DNA of 64,000 nt from Hypomyces perniciosus (GCA_008477525.1 SPDT01000006.1:1391501-1455500), one strand, 5' to 3'; positions 8,570 to 20,621 are shown, counted from the stretch's first letter. Notes: generated from the sequence alone by a model not told the origin. A program made the numbers and translations.

Positions 8570-10438
8570 ATGGCTCCGATCATCATTGCCGACTCCGATG
8601 ATGAGAGCGAGACAGGCGGCCGCTTTTCTCCCTCAAAGCCACAGCAGCCTGCACCTGGAACAAGCACTCAGGCAGTAACACGATCTTCTGATCATGGAAG
8701 CCTTGCGACAGCTTCAACGGATCCAGTCTTCTTCCAAAAAGTATTCAATGAGCAGAATGACGCCGCTTGTGAGCAAGCCCGAGGGTCACAGGGGGATCTG
8801 TTGAAAGAAGATATGCACCAAAGCTCAGCCGTGACGATTCCCGATGTTCCTTTTCAGCGGACTACAAAGGGCTTCTACCTCTCATCAATCACACCAATCA
8901 CGGATCCACACACGGGTAATCATGATGAAGCCTCAATTGAAAAGATGCCAAATGACTGGACGCAAGTCACCACCCACGTGGGCCAGAAGGAGGTGGACCC
9001 CTGGGATGTGCCGAGTAGCCCAGAGGGACCCAAACTATCAGGGAAACTCTCAAGGGGCCGTGGCTCGAAGGTGAAAGGACGGACTTCAGGACAGACTGGC
9101 CATTCTGCCACCAACGGCGTGATTACAGAGAGCTCCTGGGACTTGCACAATGATGTCGACGGCAGGGGGAGTAAACGGAGGCGGTTGGCGGAGCCGCAAA
9201 CCTCTCCAAGACTGAGTAATGACATCAGTTTAGTTGCTCTTCCTTCGAGCAATGGACTTGGAGGCGATATCGAAACAATGGCAGCGTCGAGTATTCCACT
9301 TCCTACACTGCCGATCGACAGTGATTCGTCATTCTTTATTCCGCCACAAATTTCAATGGATTCTCAAATGCCAACAAATCCAGGTGTGAACTTTGCATGT
9401 GGCGGTGTCGGAGGATACAACAACCTTCTTCTACAGCAACAAACGTTATACACTGTTGGGTCCAGTGGGACAGCAACCAACGTCAATACGCCACGGGGTC
9501 AAATGTTTTCGTCTCGTAACTTTAGCAGCATGGCTCCCGAAGAATCGGATAGAGGCGCTGCTGCCAACACAACGGCATGCTTGCCTGTCGATCAGCGAAG
9601 AAATTCCTCCCCCGATATCATCTCTACGATGGCCCCTGAATCCGACAGCAAAAATGTAGGTGATTGGAAGCCGAGAAGAGAACAGGGCGCTGATGCTAAT
9701 TATATCATCCAGTCCGAACATGTACCATGCAACGGGGTGGCCCCAGAGGTTCTGGCCGAGCCCCCACCGCAAGAGTTGCAATCAGGGGACAATGATGCAG
9801 ACTTGGCACCGAAAGAGACAGGTGTCACCAAGCCCAAGAAGCGGAGGGGCCGCCCGCGGAAAAACCAAGAATGTGACGAATCTCAATCGACAAAGCCGGT
9901 GGACTCCCTCGCACCAGAGAACGAAGAACCGCCGATAACGACACAGAAAAAGAAACGTGGGAGACCCAAGAAACATGCCCCTCCAGTGACTGCAGAATGT
10001 GCCCCGCCCCCCGGGGCTTCCGCGGTCGAGGTGAATGTAGACACGATGGTGAAGACAAACGTGGACGCTCCGCCAAAAAAAGATGATGATACTCATGCAT
10101 CAAAGATCGATGACAGAGCAGGAAATCCAAAGGGGGAAGAACCAGTCGAAGAAAGGCCTTTTTCTATGGCAGAAAATACGAGAACTAGGCAGGAGGGCCG
10201 GACTAGCATAACTGAGATGGAGGACATGGGTCTCCATGACCCTCTGGAGAAGCCGAATGATGCGGACCAGTGTAAGTCATCTAAACAGCCTGCTGCACAA
10301 GGGAGAGAAGAGCAAGAGGAGGGAGACAAGATGAAGAAAGGATCATCGACACCAGTGGCCGCCAAGCCCCTGTATCGGGTTGGACTGAGCAAGAGATGGA
10401 AGATTGCCCCACTGCTGAAGTCGGTACGCAAATCATGA
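8570..10438 (+). CDS. AT-hook DNA-binding protein, intronless
   Basis: The frame encodes 622 residues from the ATG at 8570. An ATG four codons upstream (8558) is also in frame, but MAPIIIADSDDESE is the more natural N-terminus. The protein is largely disordered, rich in Ser, Pro, Glu and Lys. Two AT-hooks are visible: KKRRGRPRKN at about residue 425 and KKKRGRPKKH at about residue 463. AT-hooks bind the minor groove of AT-rich DNA through the RGRP core. Other recognisable blocks are DPWDVPSSPEG near residue 145, a basic KRRR stretch near residue 205, and the C-terminus PLYRVGLSKRWKIAPLLKSV. This points to a nuclear chromatin-associated protein; its specific function is unknown to me. Confidence 0.88.
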   Translation: MAPIIIADSDDESETGGRFSPSKPQQPAPGTSTQAVTRSSDHGSLATASTDPVFFQKVFNEQNDAACEQARGSQGDLLKEDMHQSSAVTIPDVPFQRTTKGFYLSSITPITDPHTGNHDEASIEKMPNDWTQVTTHVGQKEVDPWDVPSSPEGPKLSGKLSRGRGSKVKGRTSGQTGHSATNGVITESSWDLHNDVDGRGSKRRRLAEPQTSPRLSNDISLVALPSSNGLGGDIETMAASSIPLPTLPIDSDSSFFIPPQISMDSQMPTNPGVNFACGGVGGYNNLLLQQQTLYTVGSSGTATNVNTPRGQMFSSRNFSSMAPEESDRGAAANTTACLPVDQRRNSSPDIISTMAPESDSKNVGDWKPRREQGADANYIIQSEHVPCNGVAPEVLAEPPPQELQSGDNDADLAPKETGVTKPKKRRGRPRKNQECDESQSTKPVDSLAPENEEPPITTQKKKRGRPKKHAPPVTAECAPPPGASAVEVNVDTMVKTNVDAPPKKDDDTHASKIDDRAGNPKGEEPVEERPFSMAENTRTRQEGRTSITEMEDMGLHDPLEKPNDADQCKSSKQPAAQGREEQEEGDKMKKGSSTPVAAKPLYRVGLSKRWKIAPLLKSVRKS

Positions 10439-12724
10439 AATCATAAAGTCTAACACTCGACTTTGCTGGAGCACAGTGCATCATACTCCGTGCATGCAAC
10501 GGCAGTTTGCGAGTTACGAAATGCTCCAACTGTATGCATACACATACAGACACACTACTTGCTATCCCACACTGCGAGAGAGAAAAAAAAAAAATTGGGG
10601 TGGCTAAGCGCGACCCAGCGGAGCCCATGTATGCAGACGGACGAATAATGCTGGAGGCATTTTTCGACACCCTTGCGATGTTTCCTGATTGGACAAATAT
10701 AGAGATGGGGAGGTGTGATGGTTGTGGAGGGAGGGAATCCTGGGAAAGGCGAGAGAGTACAGGGTTGCAGTGCAGTAGCCGAGCATCAATGGCTCTCGCC
10801 AGGACAAGCCCTCCGACAAGGTGCTACGGGAGCTTCTTAGATGCCCTCCAGGCACTTTGAGATGGCCGGCCGACCGACGTCACTGCGCCTATTTTGGCGT
10901 CCGATACAAGGGTCAGGCCTCTACGGCAGTGCTCACTTCGCGGCTCTGTCAGGTTCGAAGCTCCGCCAAAACAACAGGCCCTGGTTCATCACTTCAGCCG
11001 CATCTGCAATACTGTCAAAGAAAGAAAGAAAATCAGGAGATATTCCACTCTTTAGGCCGGGCCATCCAAATGTTGGGTAACACGGAGCGCCAGCTGAGAG
11101 GCAGGTCGAAAGGCTCTGGGTGGGGATAGTATGCTCACGAGGGCATGAACCAACCGCCTAGATACAAAGCCTCAGATCGGGAACATGGGGACGGCTATTC
11201 GCTTCCATCCCCTCTGCTGCCTAGCGGTCTACCATTGCATGCAACATACATAGGCAAAAAGGGGCATACACGTACAGCTCTGTGCCTTTCTTGAGCGCGC
11301 ATTAACTCGGCTTGGTGGTAGCAGTGAGAAGGTGGGAGTGAGAAGAATCGGCCGGCCGATTAGCACAGGGTTACACTGCCTAGATACCCCAGGCAATCGG
11401 AGGGCGTGTCCAAGAACAATCGAACCGGCCAGGATTTTCGTGCCATTTATCAGGCTACATGTGCCCTTGGTCTTTGGGCCGTTATACTGACTGCAGTACT
11501 ACTATGAAGCTGGCAGTCCGCACACCTGACAGCTGACGGATCGGCACATGCGCCTGTGCGATGACGGTTATTCAGTCAGCAGAATATTGAGGAGGGGATG
11601 GAAGGGGGGGGGGGATCAGCCAAGCGGATCCGTTGCCAGAAAGAGGCGCGCATGCGGTTTTTATAGCTCGGCAACGATTGACTGCTCCCACAGATCGGAG
11701 ATGCGATATGCGATGCGATGCGATGCGGTGCGGTGCGCTCGCTCTCAGCAACCAGGCTGGGTAGACCACGTAACGATCAACTATTGATTTGATTGCTTGT
11801 CCATACATGATACTGGTAATACGTGGGCTGGCATACTACCTAACGGTTAACGATAGCACAGCGAATAATCGCACCTATGCTTAAAGACAAGTCTATTCGT
11901 TTCCAGAGGCGCGTATCCTACTAACAAGGTACCTACTTCGTACATAGTACTACATACACAGCACTCCGTGGCCATGTACCTTATCTGGCCAATAGGATCG
12001 CAACAGGCGCGCAGAAGCACCACCAAAAAGGAGAACAGCCCACCCCGCACTAGACGCAAAAGGGAAGAGGGGGTCTCCGATGATGGCCGCCAGTGGACGG
12101 CGCTATGAATGACTGAGTCTCTCGCTTTCAGTCCACCACCGCTATATTACTCGCTTTTTTCATCACTTTCGCCGCCGACTGTCCTTTTTTCTTCGACCAC
12201 CTATTTTAACCCCTTCTCACCTTGGTCGCCAAATTGGTGATTTGGTTTTGTGCGTGCGGCCTCTGATTTCGGCACACCTGGTGATTGTTGGTCTGCTTGC
12301 TGGCTTGCGATTGCCACTTGCGACGCTCTCTTTTCCTGTTCTCATCGCCTCGATAGAGTGAGTCTGGACGAAGAGGTCAACAACTCCTCCTCCTCCTCCT
12401 CCTCCTCCTCCTCCGGCATCGCAGTTAGACCGCGTGCGTTTTTGACATTGCAACTTGGAGATTGATACGAGCTGGCGTAAGGAACCCCAGCAAAAAAAGA
12501 CAAACGACGATGGATTCAACGTGTGGCTGGGACGCTAACTCTGAACTAGAGTGTATTTCTCTCTCTCTGTGCCTCTCTCTCTTTCATAGTTGTCAAGAGA
12601 AGACCGAGCGCCTTGTCGATGCTTTTCTCCCCCCCGTCGTTTCTCGCGCCGCACGTTACGCTAGACAACTACTACAACCATATATAATTCAGTTCGCAAG
12701 CTTCCATCTTCGCAAAAGCTAATC
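10439..12724. other. Long intergenic region upstream of threonine synthase
   Basis: No gene supported in 2.3 kb. It contains an A-run near 10584, AC-type repeats near 10540, GGCCGGCC palindromes near 10862 and 11350, a GATGC-type repeat at 11701-11737, and a (TCC)10 tract at 12385-12414. The last 250 bases are pyrimidine-rich with CTCTCTCT runs, typical of the leader of a well-expressed fungal gene. Confidence 0.6.
12385..12414. repeat. (TCC)10 microsatellite in THR4 leader
   Basis: Ten uninterrupted TCC units lie about 310 bases upstream of the THR4 start codon, in what is probably promoter or 5' leader sequence. Confidence 0.97.
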
Positions 12725-14694
12725 ATGGCGCAAAACGGCACAACCAAGGACCAGAATCGGTCGCAAAGCTACTTGAGCTCCCGTGGAGAGGACGTTGGCG
12801 TAAGGAGTTCCAAGCCCTCGCAACATTGATATCAGACTCCCCTCACCTTGCTCTCACCTTGCTCTCACTTTGCTCGCGCTTTCCAAGACTCTAGACTAGG
12901 CAGCTGACCACTTTATTTCTCACCCTAGTTCTCGTTTGAGGAGGTTGTCCTCAAGGGTCTCGCCAACGATGGCGGTCTCTACATCCCCGAGGAGATCCCG
13001 AACGTATCCTCCTCCTGGCAGTCATGGAAGGACCTCAGCTTCCCCGAACTCGCCTTCGAGATCATGTCGCTCTACATTTCGCCCTCCGAGATACCCTCCG
13101 TCGATCTGAAGGGCATCATTGAGCGCAGCTACTCGACTTTCCGATCCGCAGAGACCACGCCGCTCGTCCACCTACAGGAAAACCACTACCTCCTCGAATT
13201 ATTCCATGGCCCGACTTTTGCCTTCAAGGATGTAGCACTACAGTTCTTGGGCAACCTTTTTGAGTACTTCCTTGTGAGAAAGAATGAAGGCAAGACCGGC
13301 AAAGGTATGCGACCCATCGCCCTGGATAGGATAACTTGAGATCACTACCCTGGGTTTCACCCCTGCACAACTCACGCACGCACGCATACCACGCTCCAAA
13401 CTCGCCTTTCAAATAGAAAAACTCACTCACTTTTCGGTAGAACGACACCATCTTACTGTAGTCGGCGCCACCAGTGGCGACACTGGCTCCGCTGCCATTT
13501 ACGGTCTGCGAGGGAAGAAAGATGTCTCCGTCTTCATTATGTATCCCCAGGGCCGCGTTAGCCCCCTCCAGGAGGCCCAGATGGCCACAGTGACCGACAA
13601 GAACGTTCACTGCCTTGCGGTCGAAGGCACATTTGACAACTGTCAGGTAAATTACGACTGCCACCAACCGCCACTCTTGGCGAGCCTATGGGCTCGTTTT
13701 TCCTTCAAATTGTATTCTTACGTAAACTCTTTAGGATATTGTCAAAGCTATGTTCGCCGACGCCGATTCCAACAAAGCTCTAAACCTCGGAGCCATCAAC
13801 TCGATCAACTGGGCTCGAATCCTGGCCCAGATCGTATACTATTTCTACTCATACTTCTCTCTAGCCAAGACATCGTCCTCCGGCTTCAAGCTGGGCGACA
13901 AGGTCCGTTTCGTTGTCCCTACGGGCAATTTCGGCGACATTCTCGCTGGCTACTTCGCTCTGCGCATGGGTCTCCCAATCGACAAGCTCGTCATTGCCAC
14001 CAACGAAAACGACATCCTCGATCGATTCTGGAAAACGGGCAAATATGAGAAGAACCCTGCAAGCTCTGACTCCGAAGCCGTCGAGGGTGCCAACCCTCAA
14101 TTGGGAGGTGTCAAGGAAACCCTGAGCCCAGCAATGGACATTCTTGTGTCGAGCAACTTTGAGCGCCTGTTATGGTATCTCGCCTACGAGTTCGCAGCTA
14201 CCGCGGGTATGGACGATCTCTGGAACCAGAAGCAAGCTGGTCAGGAGGTCGCTCAGTGGCTCAAAGATCTCAAGAACACCGGCGCATTTGGGCCGGTGTA
14301 CCAGGATGTCCTCAAGACTGCTCGGCGCGACTTTGAGAGTGAGCGCGTGACGGATGTGGAGACGATCGAGACCATTCAGACCTTTTACCGCAAAGTCGGC
14401 TATGTCCTGGACCCTCATACAGCAGTCGGTGCTGCAGCGACGCAGAGATCTGCCCAGCGGGCCGGCACCAACGTGCCGCATATTTCTCTATCGACTGCGC
14501 ACCCAGGCAAGTTCTCCGAAGCCGTGGACAAGGCACTTAAAGGCGAGGAAGGCTTCGATTTCGAGACCAAGGTTCTCCCATCCGAGTTTGTCGGTCTCGT
14601 CGAGAAAGAAAAGAGAGTCACACTCGTGGAAAACGACTGGCAGCAGGTTCGTGAGCTTGTCAAAGCTCAGGTAGCACAGGAACTGGAGGCATAA
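12725..14694 (+). CDS. THR4: Threonine synthase, four exons
   Basis: Exons are 12725-12799, 12929-13304, 13441-13646 and 13735-14694, encoding 538 residues; all three introns are GT-AG and the phases close. Threonine synthase converts O-phosphohomoserine to threonine and phosphate with pyridoxal phosphate, the last step of threonine synthesis. The N-terminus SYLSSRGEDVGFSFEEVVLK and GLANDGGLYIPEEIP are typical. The PLP lysine is K125 in HGPTFAFKDVALQ. The substrate and cofactor loops include VVGATSGDTGSAAIYGLRGK, the NLGAINSINWARILAQIVYY block and VPTGNFGDILAGY. The length fits fungal enzymes of about 520-540 residues. The first exon is short (25 codons) and ends exactly at a codon boundary. 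The gene is convergent with the mitochondrial carrier gene. Confidence 0.97.
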
Positions 14695-15707
14695 AGCCAA
14701 TGCAGAAAGATCAACTGCAGCGAAACCAGACGCAGCATAAAGAGATCAAAACCAACCCGAGCATTATTTCTGTTGATTCTTTTTTGCGCCTACTACCTAC
14801 GTCACAGTAGGATTACAGGCGTTGGCCTGCATCAGGGGGGGAGGGGTACTTTCTTGTACTTTTTTTTGCTTTGCTCCTCATTTTCTTTCTTTCTTTCGTT
14901 TTTCCATATTGCAACGTCTACATTTCGGATTTGGTAGGGCAGATATGACTACGGCAACGATGACGACGACGACGATGATGATCTAAAGGAAAGGGGTGGC
15001 AACGATCACAACTGTCATATCCTAGCAGCATTTGGGGTAGGGAAAGGAAAGGGGACGTGCTCATGAGTTTATGTTGCCCGGTGAAAATAAAAGCACCTTG
15101 CATTCGGTTTCACTTGGAAGATTTAGATTTGAATCTTATCCATTGGTTTGGTCATGTTTTGCAATTGGTTTATGTGAAGGACGACAGGTGGTCGTAAACT
15201 TTTTTCCATTATCAACCCCCCCCCCCCCCCCCAATACTTCTCTCCGGTTGTGAAAGTGAACAGAACCTCACTACATAAGCAATAACATGGCTATTTGGTA
15301 TATTTCCATTGTTTCCAAGACTCACGTATCAAGGATCGAACATTCTTCCACAGTGCTATAAAGTTCTGTCTGCAATTGTTCCATCCACCCTCAGTAATTC
15401 CGTAGAATTTCGGGGTCACATACCTATATAGTCGACCAAAAATAGAGGCCAGTAATGTCAAATCCTCTTGAGAAATCACCGTTGCCGCGCCAGTGACTCA
15501 AAGAAAACACATGAGATGCGTCAATCAATAAAAGTGTAAAAAACGACAGATAGGCAAAGTAGTTACCAAGATATATAAACGCCCCGAAATTTGTGATGCA
15601 ATCCTTATTTTCCTTTAGCCCTATTTCCTGGATTTTTTTTCTGGCAAGTAGTAGCAGTCAGTAGTCAGTTCATGGATCAGTCGGTGATTTACACGGGTCG
15701 TTGTTTT
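14695..15707. other. Convergent 3' intergenic region with C17 tract
   Basis: No gene supported. It separates the 3' ends of THR4 and the carrier gene. It contains GAC/GAT triplet repeats near 14955-14980 and an uninterrupted run of 17 C at 15216-15232. Confidence 0.6.
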
Positions 15708-17038
15708 CTAGGTTTTGCGTTCATCATCAAGCGTCTTGATACGCTTTTTGATGAACTCGAACGATGAGAAGAAGATGGCGTTGACAGTACAGGACCGGAT
15801 CATGGATACGCCTAGACCGCGGTACATGTGGCGCTTAAAGAATTCGATCTTGGGTGCTGGCTCGACTTTTTCTCCACGGGAGAATAGGAGTGAGTTTCTT
15901 TGGTATATGCTCTTTGCTGAATCAATTGGATCTGTGAGGTGTGAGTGAGAGCCCCTGAGAGTCCAACAGCCCTGAGTCACTTACAGATCATTGCCCATGA
16001 GACAAGCCCGCACAGGCCACCTGCTGCAACGACAGCTAGCTTGTTACTATTCGGACTGTCCCCGGCAAATGTGGTGCCGAGTTGCTTCCCGCTCTCATAT
16101 ACCATGAAGTAGATAGCTGTCCCCAATGTATCGCGCACTGTTCGGCCTATTAGCAAAAGTACCAAGATGGTGGGAAAGGGGGGGGGCATTGTGCCTACGG
16201 AGATGTAATTGGAACCCAGTGTAAAGCCCCAGTATTCCTCGGTGTTTGATAATATTCGCCATGGTCTTGAACGTCCCCTTATTTTGGTAGCTCTTCGCTA
16301 CCTCGCGACTTCGCGTACAATCGTTCGCACGCTCTGCCAAGAGCACGGATACTTGCGCGCTCAGCTTAGTGAGCTCAAACGGGCAGGCCAAAAAAGTGAT
16401 GGCGGATCCCGCTGTCGCTCCGGCCGCACCAAAGCAGCCAATTGTGTAGAGATTGGGGTATGTTCCTGTCTTGTTGACATGACGGGAGACATCGAAGCCG
16501 AGATTTTGCTTTACCCAGCCGGAGTAAACGTGCTTGGCTCGCTGGTATATGGAGAACGAGACGGTACGGACGAGTGTGATGCTGGCCATGGGGGCAGTAA
16601 CACCTGCGAACATTCCACTGTTAGGGTATGGCGACATGTAGAATTCACAAACACGGGAATCCAGGCGATTGATTCCAAAACAACAAGCTCAACAAAACAC
16701 TAGGTAGCAAGGAAGGGGAGCAGGTAAATGGGCTTGCCTCGAAAGAATCCAGCGAACGCCTCGGTGCGGTAGGTGTGTTTGACGCAGTCTAGAAAGCCTC
16801 GATACTGGTACGTCTGCATGCGCGTTTTGACGCTATCAAGCGGGAAAGCAGCAAGCGTAGAGAAGACGCTCGAGGTGCTGGCCGCAATCTCGATGCGATA
16901 GCGCTTCACGAGCGCGTTGGGCCACTCCCGCTCTTGCCGCCGCTCTCGCTCCTTTTCTCGTCCTCCCGTGTGAGGCATGACAGCTGATGCGGAGCGGCCG
17001 GGGACATCTTGGTGACCACGTCTAGCCTCAGCGCTCAT
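15708..17038 (-). CDS. Mitochondrial carrier (SLC25) family protein, four exons, one GC-AG intron
   Basis: Minus-strand exons are 17038-16738, 16603-16199, 16146-15985 and 15931-15708, encoding 363 residues. Three carrier signatures mark the three repeats: PLDSVKTRMQ (residues 66-75), CPFELTKLSAQ and YPIDSAKSIYQR. Each is followed by the usual second-helix segment (GFFRGVTAPM, GLYTGFQLHLRRTVRD, HMYRGLGVSMIRS). Such proteins move metabolites across the inner mitochondrial membrane; the substrate is not clear by eye. The N-terminal 40 residues are charged (KERERRQER) and precede the first helix. The first intron (16737-16604) begins GCAAGC instead of GT, has a CTAAC branch point and ends CGCAG; the other two are 52 and 53 bp GT-AG introns. 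With the GC donor the frame joins as FFRG-VTAPMASITLV, exactly the expected sequence. Confidence 0.93.
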
Positions 17039-18730
17039 GCTTCTGGCGATTGGCGTCCGGTCACAACGCGTTCAGACCGCGGCCTCGAATGAGACCAGAG
17101 TCCGGAGCGCGGATCGCAGCACGGCCAGCAGCCAGAAGCCTCTTGTCCATCAAGAGCCTTCGACAAGATGCGCAGGCTGTGCGTGTCGTCGGACGGGTTA
17201 TGCGACCTTCGGGGCGGGAGCTGATCGTTGCCGGTGTCGAGAGGTCGGGTACTATCGAGATATGGCTGAAGATGGGAGATGGACAAGAGACCGTCAGACG
17301 CTACCAGAGACACACGAAGAGAAGAGGAGAGGAGAGAAGAGAAAAAGAAAGGAGATGAGAGGTGAGAAGAGAATAGACAGAGGAGGATGGGAATTAGAGG
17401 ATGAGGGGATGCGAGAGGTGCGAAAGCGGGCGAGCGAGCGTCGCCGTCAGGACTGTTGCACGACGACGATGGATGATTGATGGCGATGGCAAGCCCAAGA
17501 TAGGAAAACGGACAGAGAGCGGAGGATGATAAAGGGAACGAATAGTGAGGAGGGTGCGGGTGAGGGTGAGGGGTGCCAAAAGGCTAACGACGAGCAACAG
17601 CCCCTCGGATTGAGCCCATCTTCTTGGAGTTGATCAGATCCCGTCTTAGGATCCGTTGTGGGGAAGCTCGCAGCGTTGGTGTCTTGTCTTGCCCAGATAC
17701 TATTAGTAGATAGTGTCTCGGGTCACTTATCTGCACTGTAGATACCCCGCAGATACTTGGATGCCTATCGCCCTAGCAGCTCTCGCCTGTCACATGTTGG
17801 CACCTCCTGTGTGCCTGTGGAGATCATCGGAGAGCTCTCGTCATAGTGGACTGTTGGAAATGCTGCCATTCGAACGCACACATGTCGTCAATTGGTTTCC
17901 TGCTGTCACGCCTCACTGGGGCAGCCATTGACAGGCGGCCATTGTGGCTGGAGGCCGGTGCGTGCACATGGTGTTTTCTGGTTAGAGCTGTTATTAATAG
18001 AACGTCATCAGCGGGAGACAGACAGCTTATCATATCAGGATAGGTAAGGTAAGGTACTCCGTAGGGTTGGGACTGAAAACACTGCCTACTAAAAGTACCT
18101 ACCTCTCCGTACACCGTACTCCGTACACCGCAACGGCTAGAATAGCTGCCACTTGAATAAAATACCTCAACTACTAAGGTATCCTCTACGCTCAAGCATT
18201 TTATCGCGCTCTGTCCAAGAATACACAAGAAACACGTCCTGTGGTACCAAGTACATGCTGTGGTGGCTCATTCAAATGCCGAACTTGGTACGGGGCACCT
18301 TGTGTCGCCACACACAGCCACGGGCCAATGGGGAGAAACCAATTTCGATGGACCAACAGATCAATGCATTAGGCATATCATATCATGTTCTAGTTGTGAG
18401 CTTTTCCAGCTTGTTAGCCTTGGTAGCATATCATCTCCATCGTCTCCCGACTTGTCAGTCATCCAAACTCCCGTCCCTTTCTCTTTCATTCTCAGGTGCG
18501 ATCGATGCGCTACCACAATAAGACAAAGTAGGTAGGCACTCTAATGCTGCAAATGCAGCCATCCCGATATCCGAGGGTGAATGGCGTCTTCGAAAAGTGC
18601 CACCATCTTCGTCCTGTAAGAGCCACACGCTGGTGAACTACTCCAGCAGGTGCTCGGAATTACCTCATGCGGCATTCGCCTTGTTAGGGGGCTTCGGGTC
18701 GTTTTGACCCTGAGTACATACGACAGCCGT
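17039..18730. other. Intergenic: carrier-gene promoter and TMA46 3' flank
   Basis: No gene supported. Positions 17310-17400 are purine-rich on the top strand (GAGAAGAGGAGAGG type), which is a pyrimidine-rich leader for the minus-strand carrier gene. TACTCCGTA elements occur at 18055-18063 and 18117-18125. The last 190 bases are probably the 3' untranslated part of TMA46. Confidence 0.55.
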
Positions 18731-19919
18731 TCAAGCTGCAGGTACTTCCTCGGCTGTCTGTGCCGTGGATGCTTCCGCTGACTCTGCCTCCGCCTCTGCC
18801 TCTGCTGCAGGTGTTTCAAATCCTTCCGTACTCGACACCACCCCTCCATGAAGGGTCGCGAGCCGCTCTTCTTCTTTCCTCTGTCGCAAGGCCTCCGTCT
18901 CTCTTCTGAGTTTCTCGAGATTCCAGGCATCATCGTCGTCATCGTCGTCATCCGAGCCATCCTCATCTCTCCATTTGCCGCTCTCAAAGAGGGCTCGTCC
19001 CGTATTCTCCTTGGCCTTGCGAGCCTGTTCTTCGGCCGCCTTCTTATCCAAACGATCCTTCTTCCATTTGGCAAAGGATTCTGGTGTGACTGGCGTCAGA
19101 GTTCCAGTAAGCTTGTGTCGTTCGGATTCCAAGAAGTCCTCCAAGGTCAAGGTCATGAGCGGGGATTTGTCCATCAGCGCCTTCTCCGCTGCTCTTTGCT
19201 CCTTTGTCTTCAAAACGAAGCTATAACATGTGTCAGCACCACGGTTGATGAAAGTTCACAACATGACCTAAGTTGACTTACCCAGGTGGAAGAGCATGCC
19301 GGTACATGCACTTATCGCCTCCGTTTGGACAAATCCAGAACCAACCATACTTGCCATCCTCGATGGCCTGGATGAAGTACTTGCACACTTTGTCGGTGCC
19401 GGTTTTCTGGTTGCCCTTCTTGGACAAAACAACCTTGCGTAGCTGTTCTTCGTCCCAATCGGCAGACGTCTCTTGTTTTTTCTTGTCCTCCTCTTCCTCC
19501 TTTCTGGTGTCCGCATATAGGTTCTTCTTCTCCGTCTTGCGCTCAATGCTTAGATCATGTGCAAACTTGCACTTTTTCCCCTTCTCACAATCACCCTTTT
19601 TGTAGAAGATGCACAAAACAGTCTTGGGGTCGACACCGAACGGCACTTTCTGAATCTGGGCTGGCCTGTTCAGCAGCAGCGCGGCTTCTTTCTTTGCGTC
19701 TTCGGCTGCCTTCTTCTCCTTCTCACGCAGTGCCTTCTCGGCCGCCTTGCGCTTCTCCTCGGCGCTACCACTGCCTTTGAGGTTGTTTGTCATCTGCTGA
19801 ATTTGTTTTTGGGCAGCAGCTCCTTTCTTGTTTTTCATGCCGAACGTCTTATCCTCCACAAGCTTCGTCGCAGATGGCTTCTTGCCACCCCCGACCTTGG
19901 GCTCCTTCTTTGGCGGCAT
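18731..19919 (-). CDS. TMA46: CCCH zinc-finger protein, TMA46/ZC3H15 (DFRP1) orthologue, two exons
   Basis: Exons are 19919-19282 and 19220-18731, encoding 375 residues with one 61-bp GTAAGT...TATAG intron. I start at MPPKKE (19919) because the 27 in-frame codons upstream look like leader and this is the usual family start. The first CCCH finger is CIFYKKGDCEKGKKCKFAH (C-x7-C-x5-C-x3-H). The second is the long form from CKYFIQAIEDGKY to GGDKCMYRH that is characteristic of ZC3H15. A DFRP region follows (TLEDFLESERHKL), then a basic coiled coil, an acidic DDDDDDDD run and an Ala/Glu-rich tail. In other eukaryotes this protein binds the DRG-family GTPase (Rbg1 in yeast) and associates with translating ribosomes; here that is inferred by family. 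It is divergent from OST4. Confidence 0.95.
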
Positions 19920-20348
19920 GATGGGCAGCGAGCGATGGCGGTGGACTGTGGTGGGGTAGTTGAAAAGGAGAATGGACCACGACAAAGGAGAAACGATCAA
20001 TGAGGGCGGGTAAATTGGTCGGCTTGAATATTCTAGAGTTTACTGTTCGAACCGTATCGTAAATAAGACCGGAATCACAGGCAAAAATTCGGTTGTGGCG
20101 ATGGTTCTTTCTCGAAAATGATCAAGAGTTTGGGATGACTTTGGTGGGCTGCACTTCTTGGTGGATGAAGTCACATAGTCACGTGCGAGACCCATGTGTT
20201 TCTTTGCCTTTTCGAGGTGGGTCTCTGGGGCTGGTGCAGCAGTGCGACCAGCGAGCTATTACAAGCTGTCCTCCTCCTGGCCAGATTACTACCAAATCCA
20301 CCAGCTCAACACTCGAATAATATCCCAGCAACCACATTGGTACAGCCG
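19920..20348. promoter_or_regulatory. Bidirectional promoter region TMA46/OST4
   Basis: The start codons of TMA46 (minus) and OST4 (plus) are 555 bp apart, so both promoters must lie here. No coding sequence is supported. Transcript starts cannot be placed by eye. Confidence 0.5.
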
Positions 20349-20423
20349 GTAAGGCTGCTTAGCATTGTTTCTCTATCACTACCAATTGGCATCATTGTCG
20401 CTAACGAATTGGTGTTTGCGCAG
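20349..20423 (+). other. Probable 5'-UTR intron of OST4
   Basis: A canonical donor GTAAGG at 20349, a CTAAC branch point at 20401-20405 and an acceptor GCGCAG ending at 20423 define a 75-bp intron. It lies wholly upstream of the OST4 start codon at 20475. Confidence 0.6.
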
Positions 20424-20474
20424 CTGTCTAGTTTGCCTCTTGCGATCGAGTCGTTCCACGATCGCGTCACCAAG

Positions 20475-20621
20475 ATGATTTCCGACGGCGAGCTCTACAA
20501 ACTCGCAATCTTCCTGGGCACAGTATCCATGCTGCTCATTGTATTGTATCACTTTCTGGAAGTCAATGCGAACGCCAAACCGGCAGTTGCGGAGAAGGCA
20601 GAGCCACAGAAAGCATCATGA
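20475..20621 (+). CDS. OST4: Oligosaccharyltransferase subunit Ost4 (mini-protein)
   Basis: This short gene encodes 48 residues. The N-terminus MISDGELYKLAIFLGTVSML followed by LIVLYHFLEV matches the Ost4 pattern: start Met, a short lumenal MISD segment, one transmembrane helix ending near a YH pair, and a short cytosolic tail, here Ala/Lys/Glu-rich. Ost4 stabilises the Stt3-Ost3/6 part of the oligosaccharyltransferase complex in the ER membrane. The frame is open for about 90 codons upstream of this Met, but that part crosses the probable leader intron and does not look like protein. Yeast Ost4 is 36 residues, so the tail here is slightly longer. Confidence 0.9.
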   Translation: MISDGELYKLAIFLGTVSMLLIVLYHFLEVNANAKPAVAEKAEPQKAS

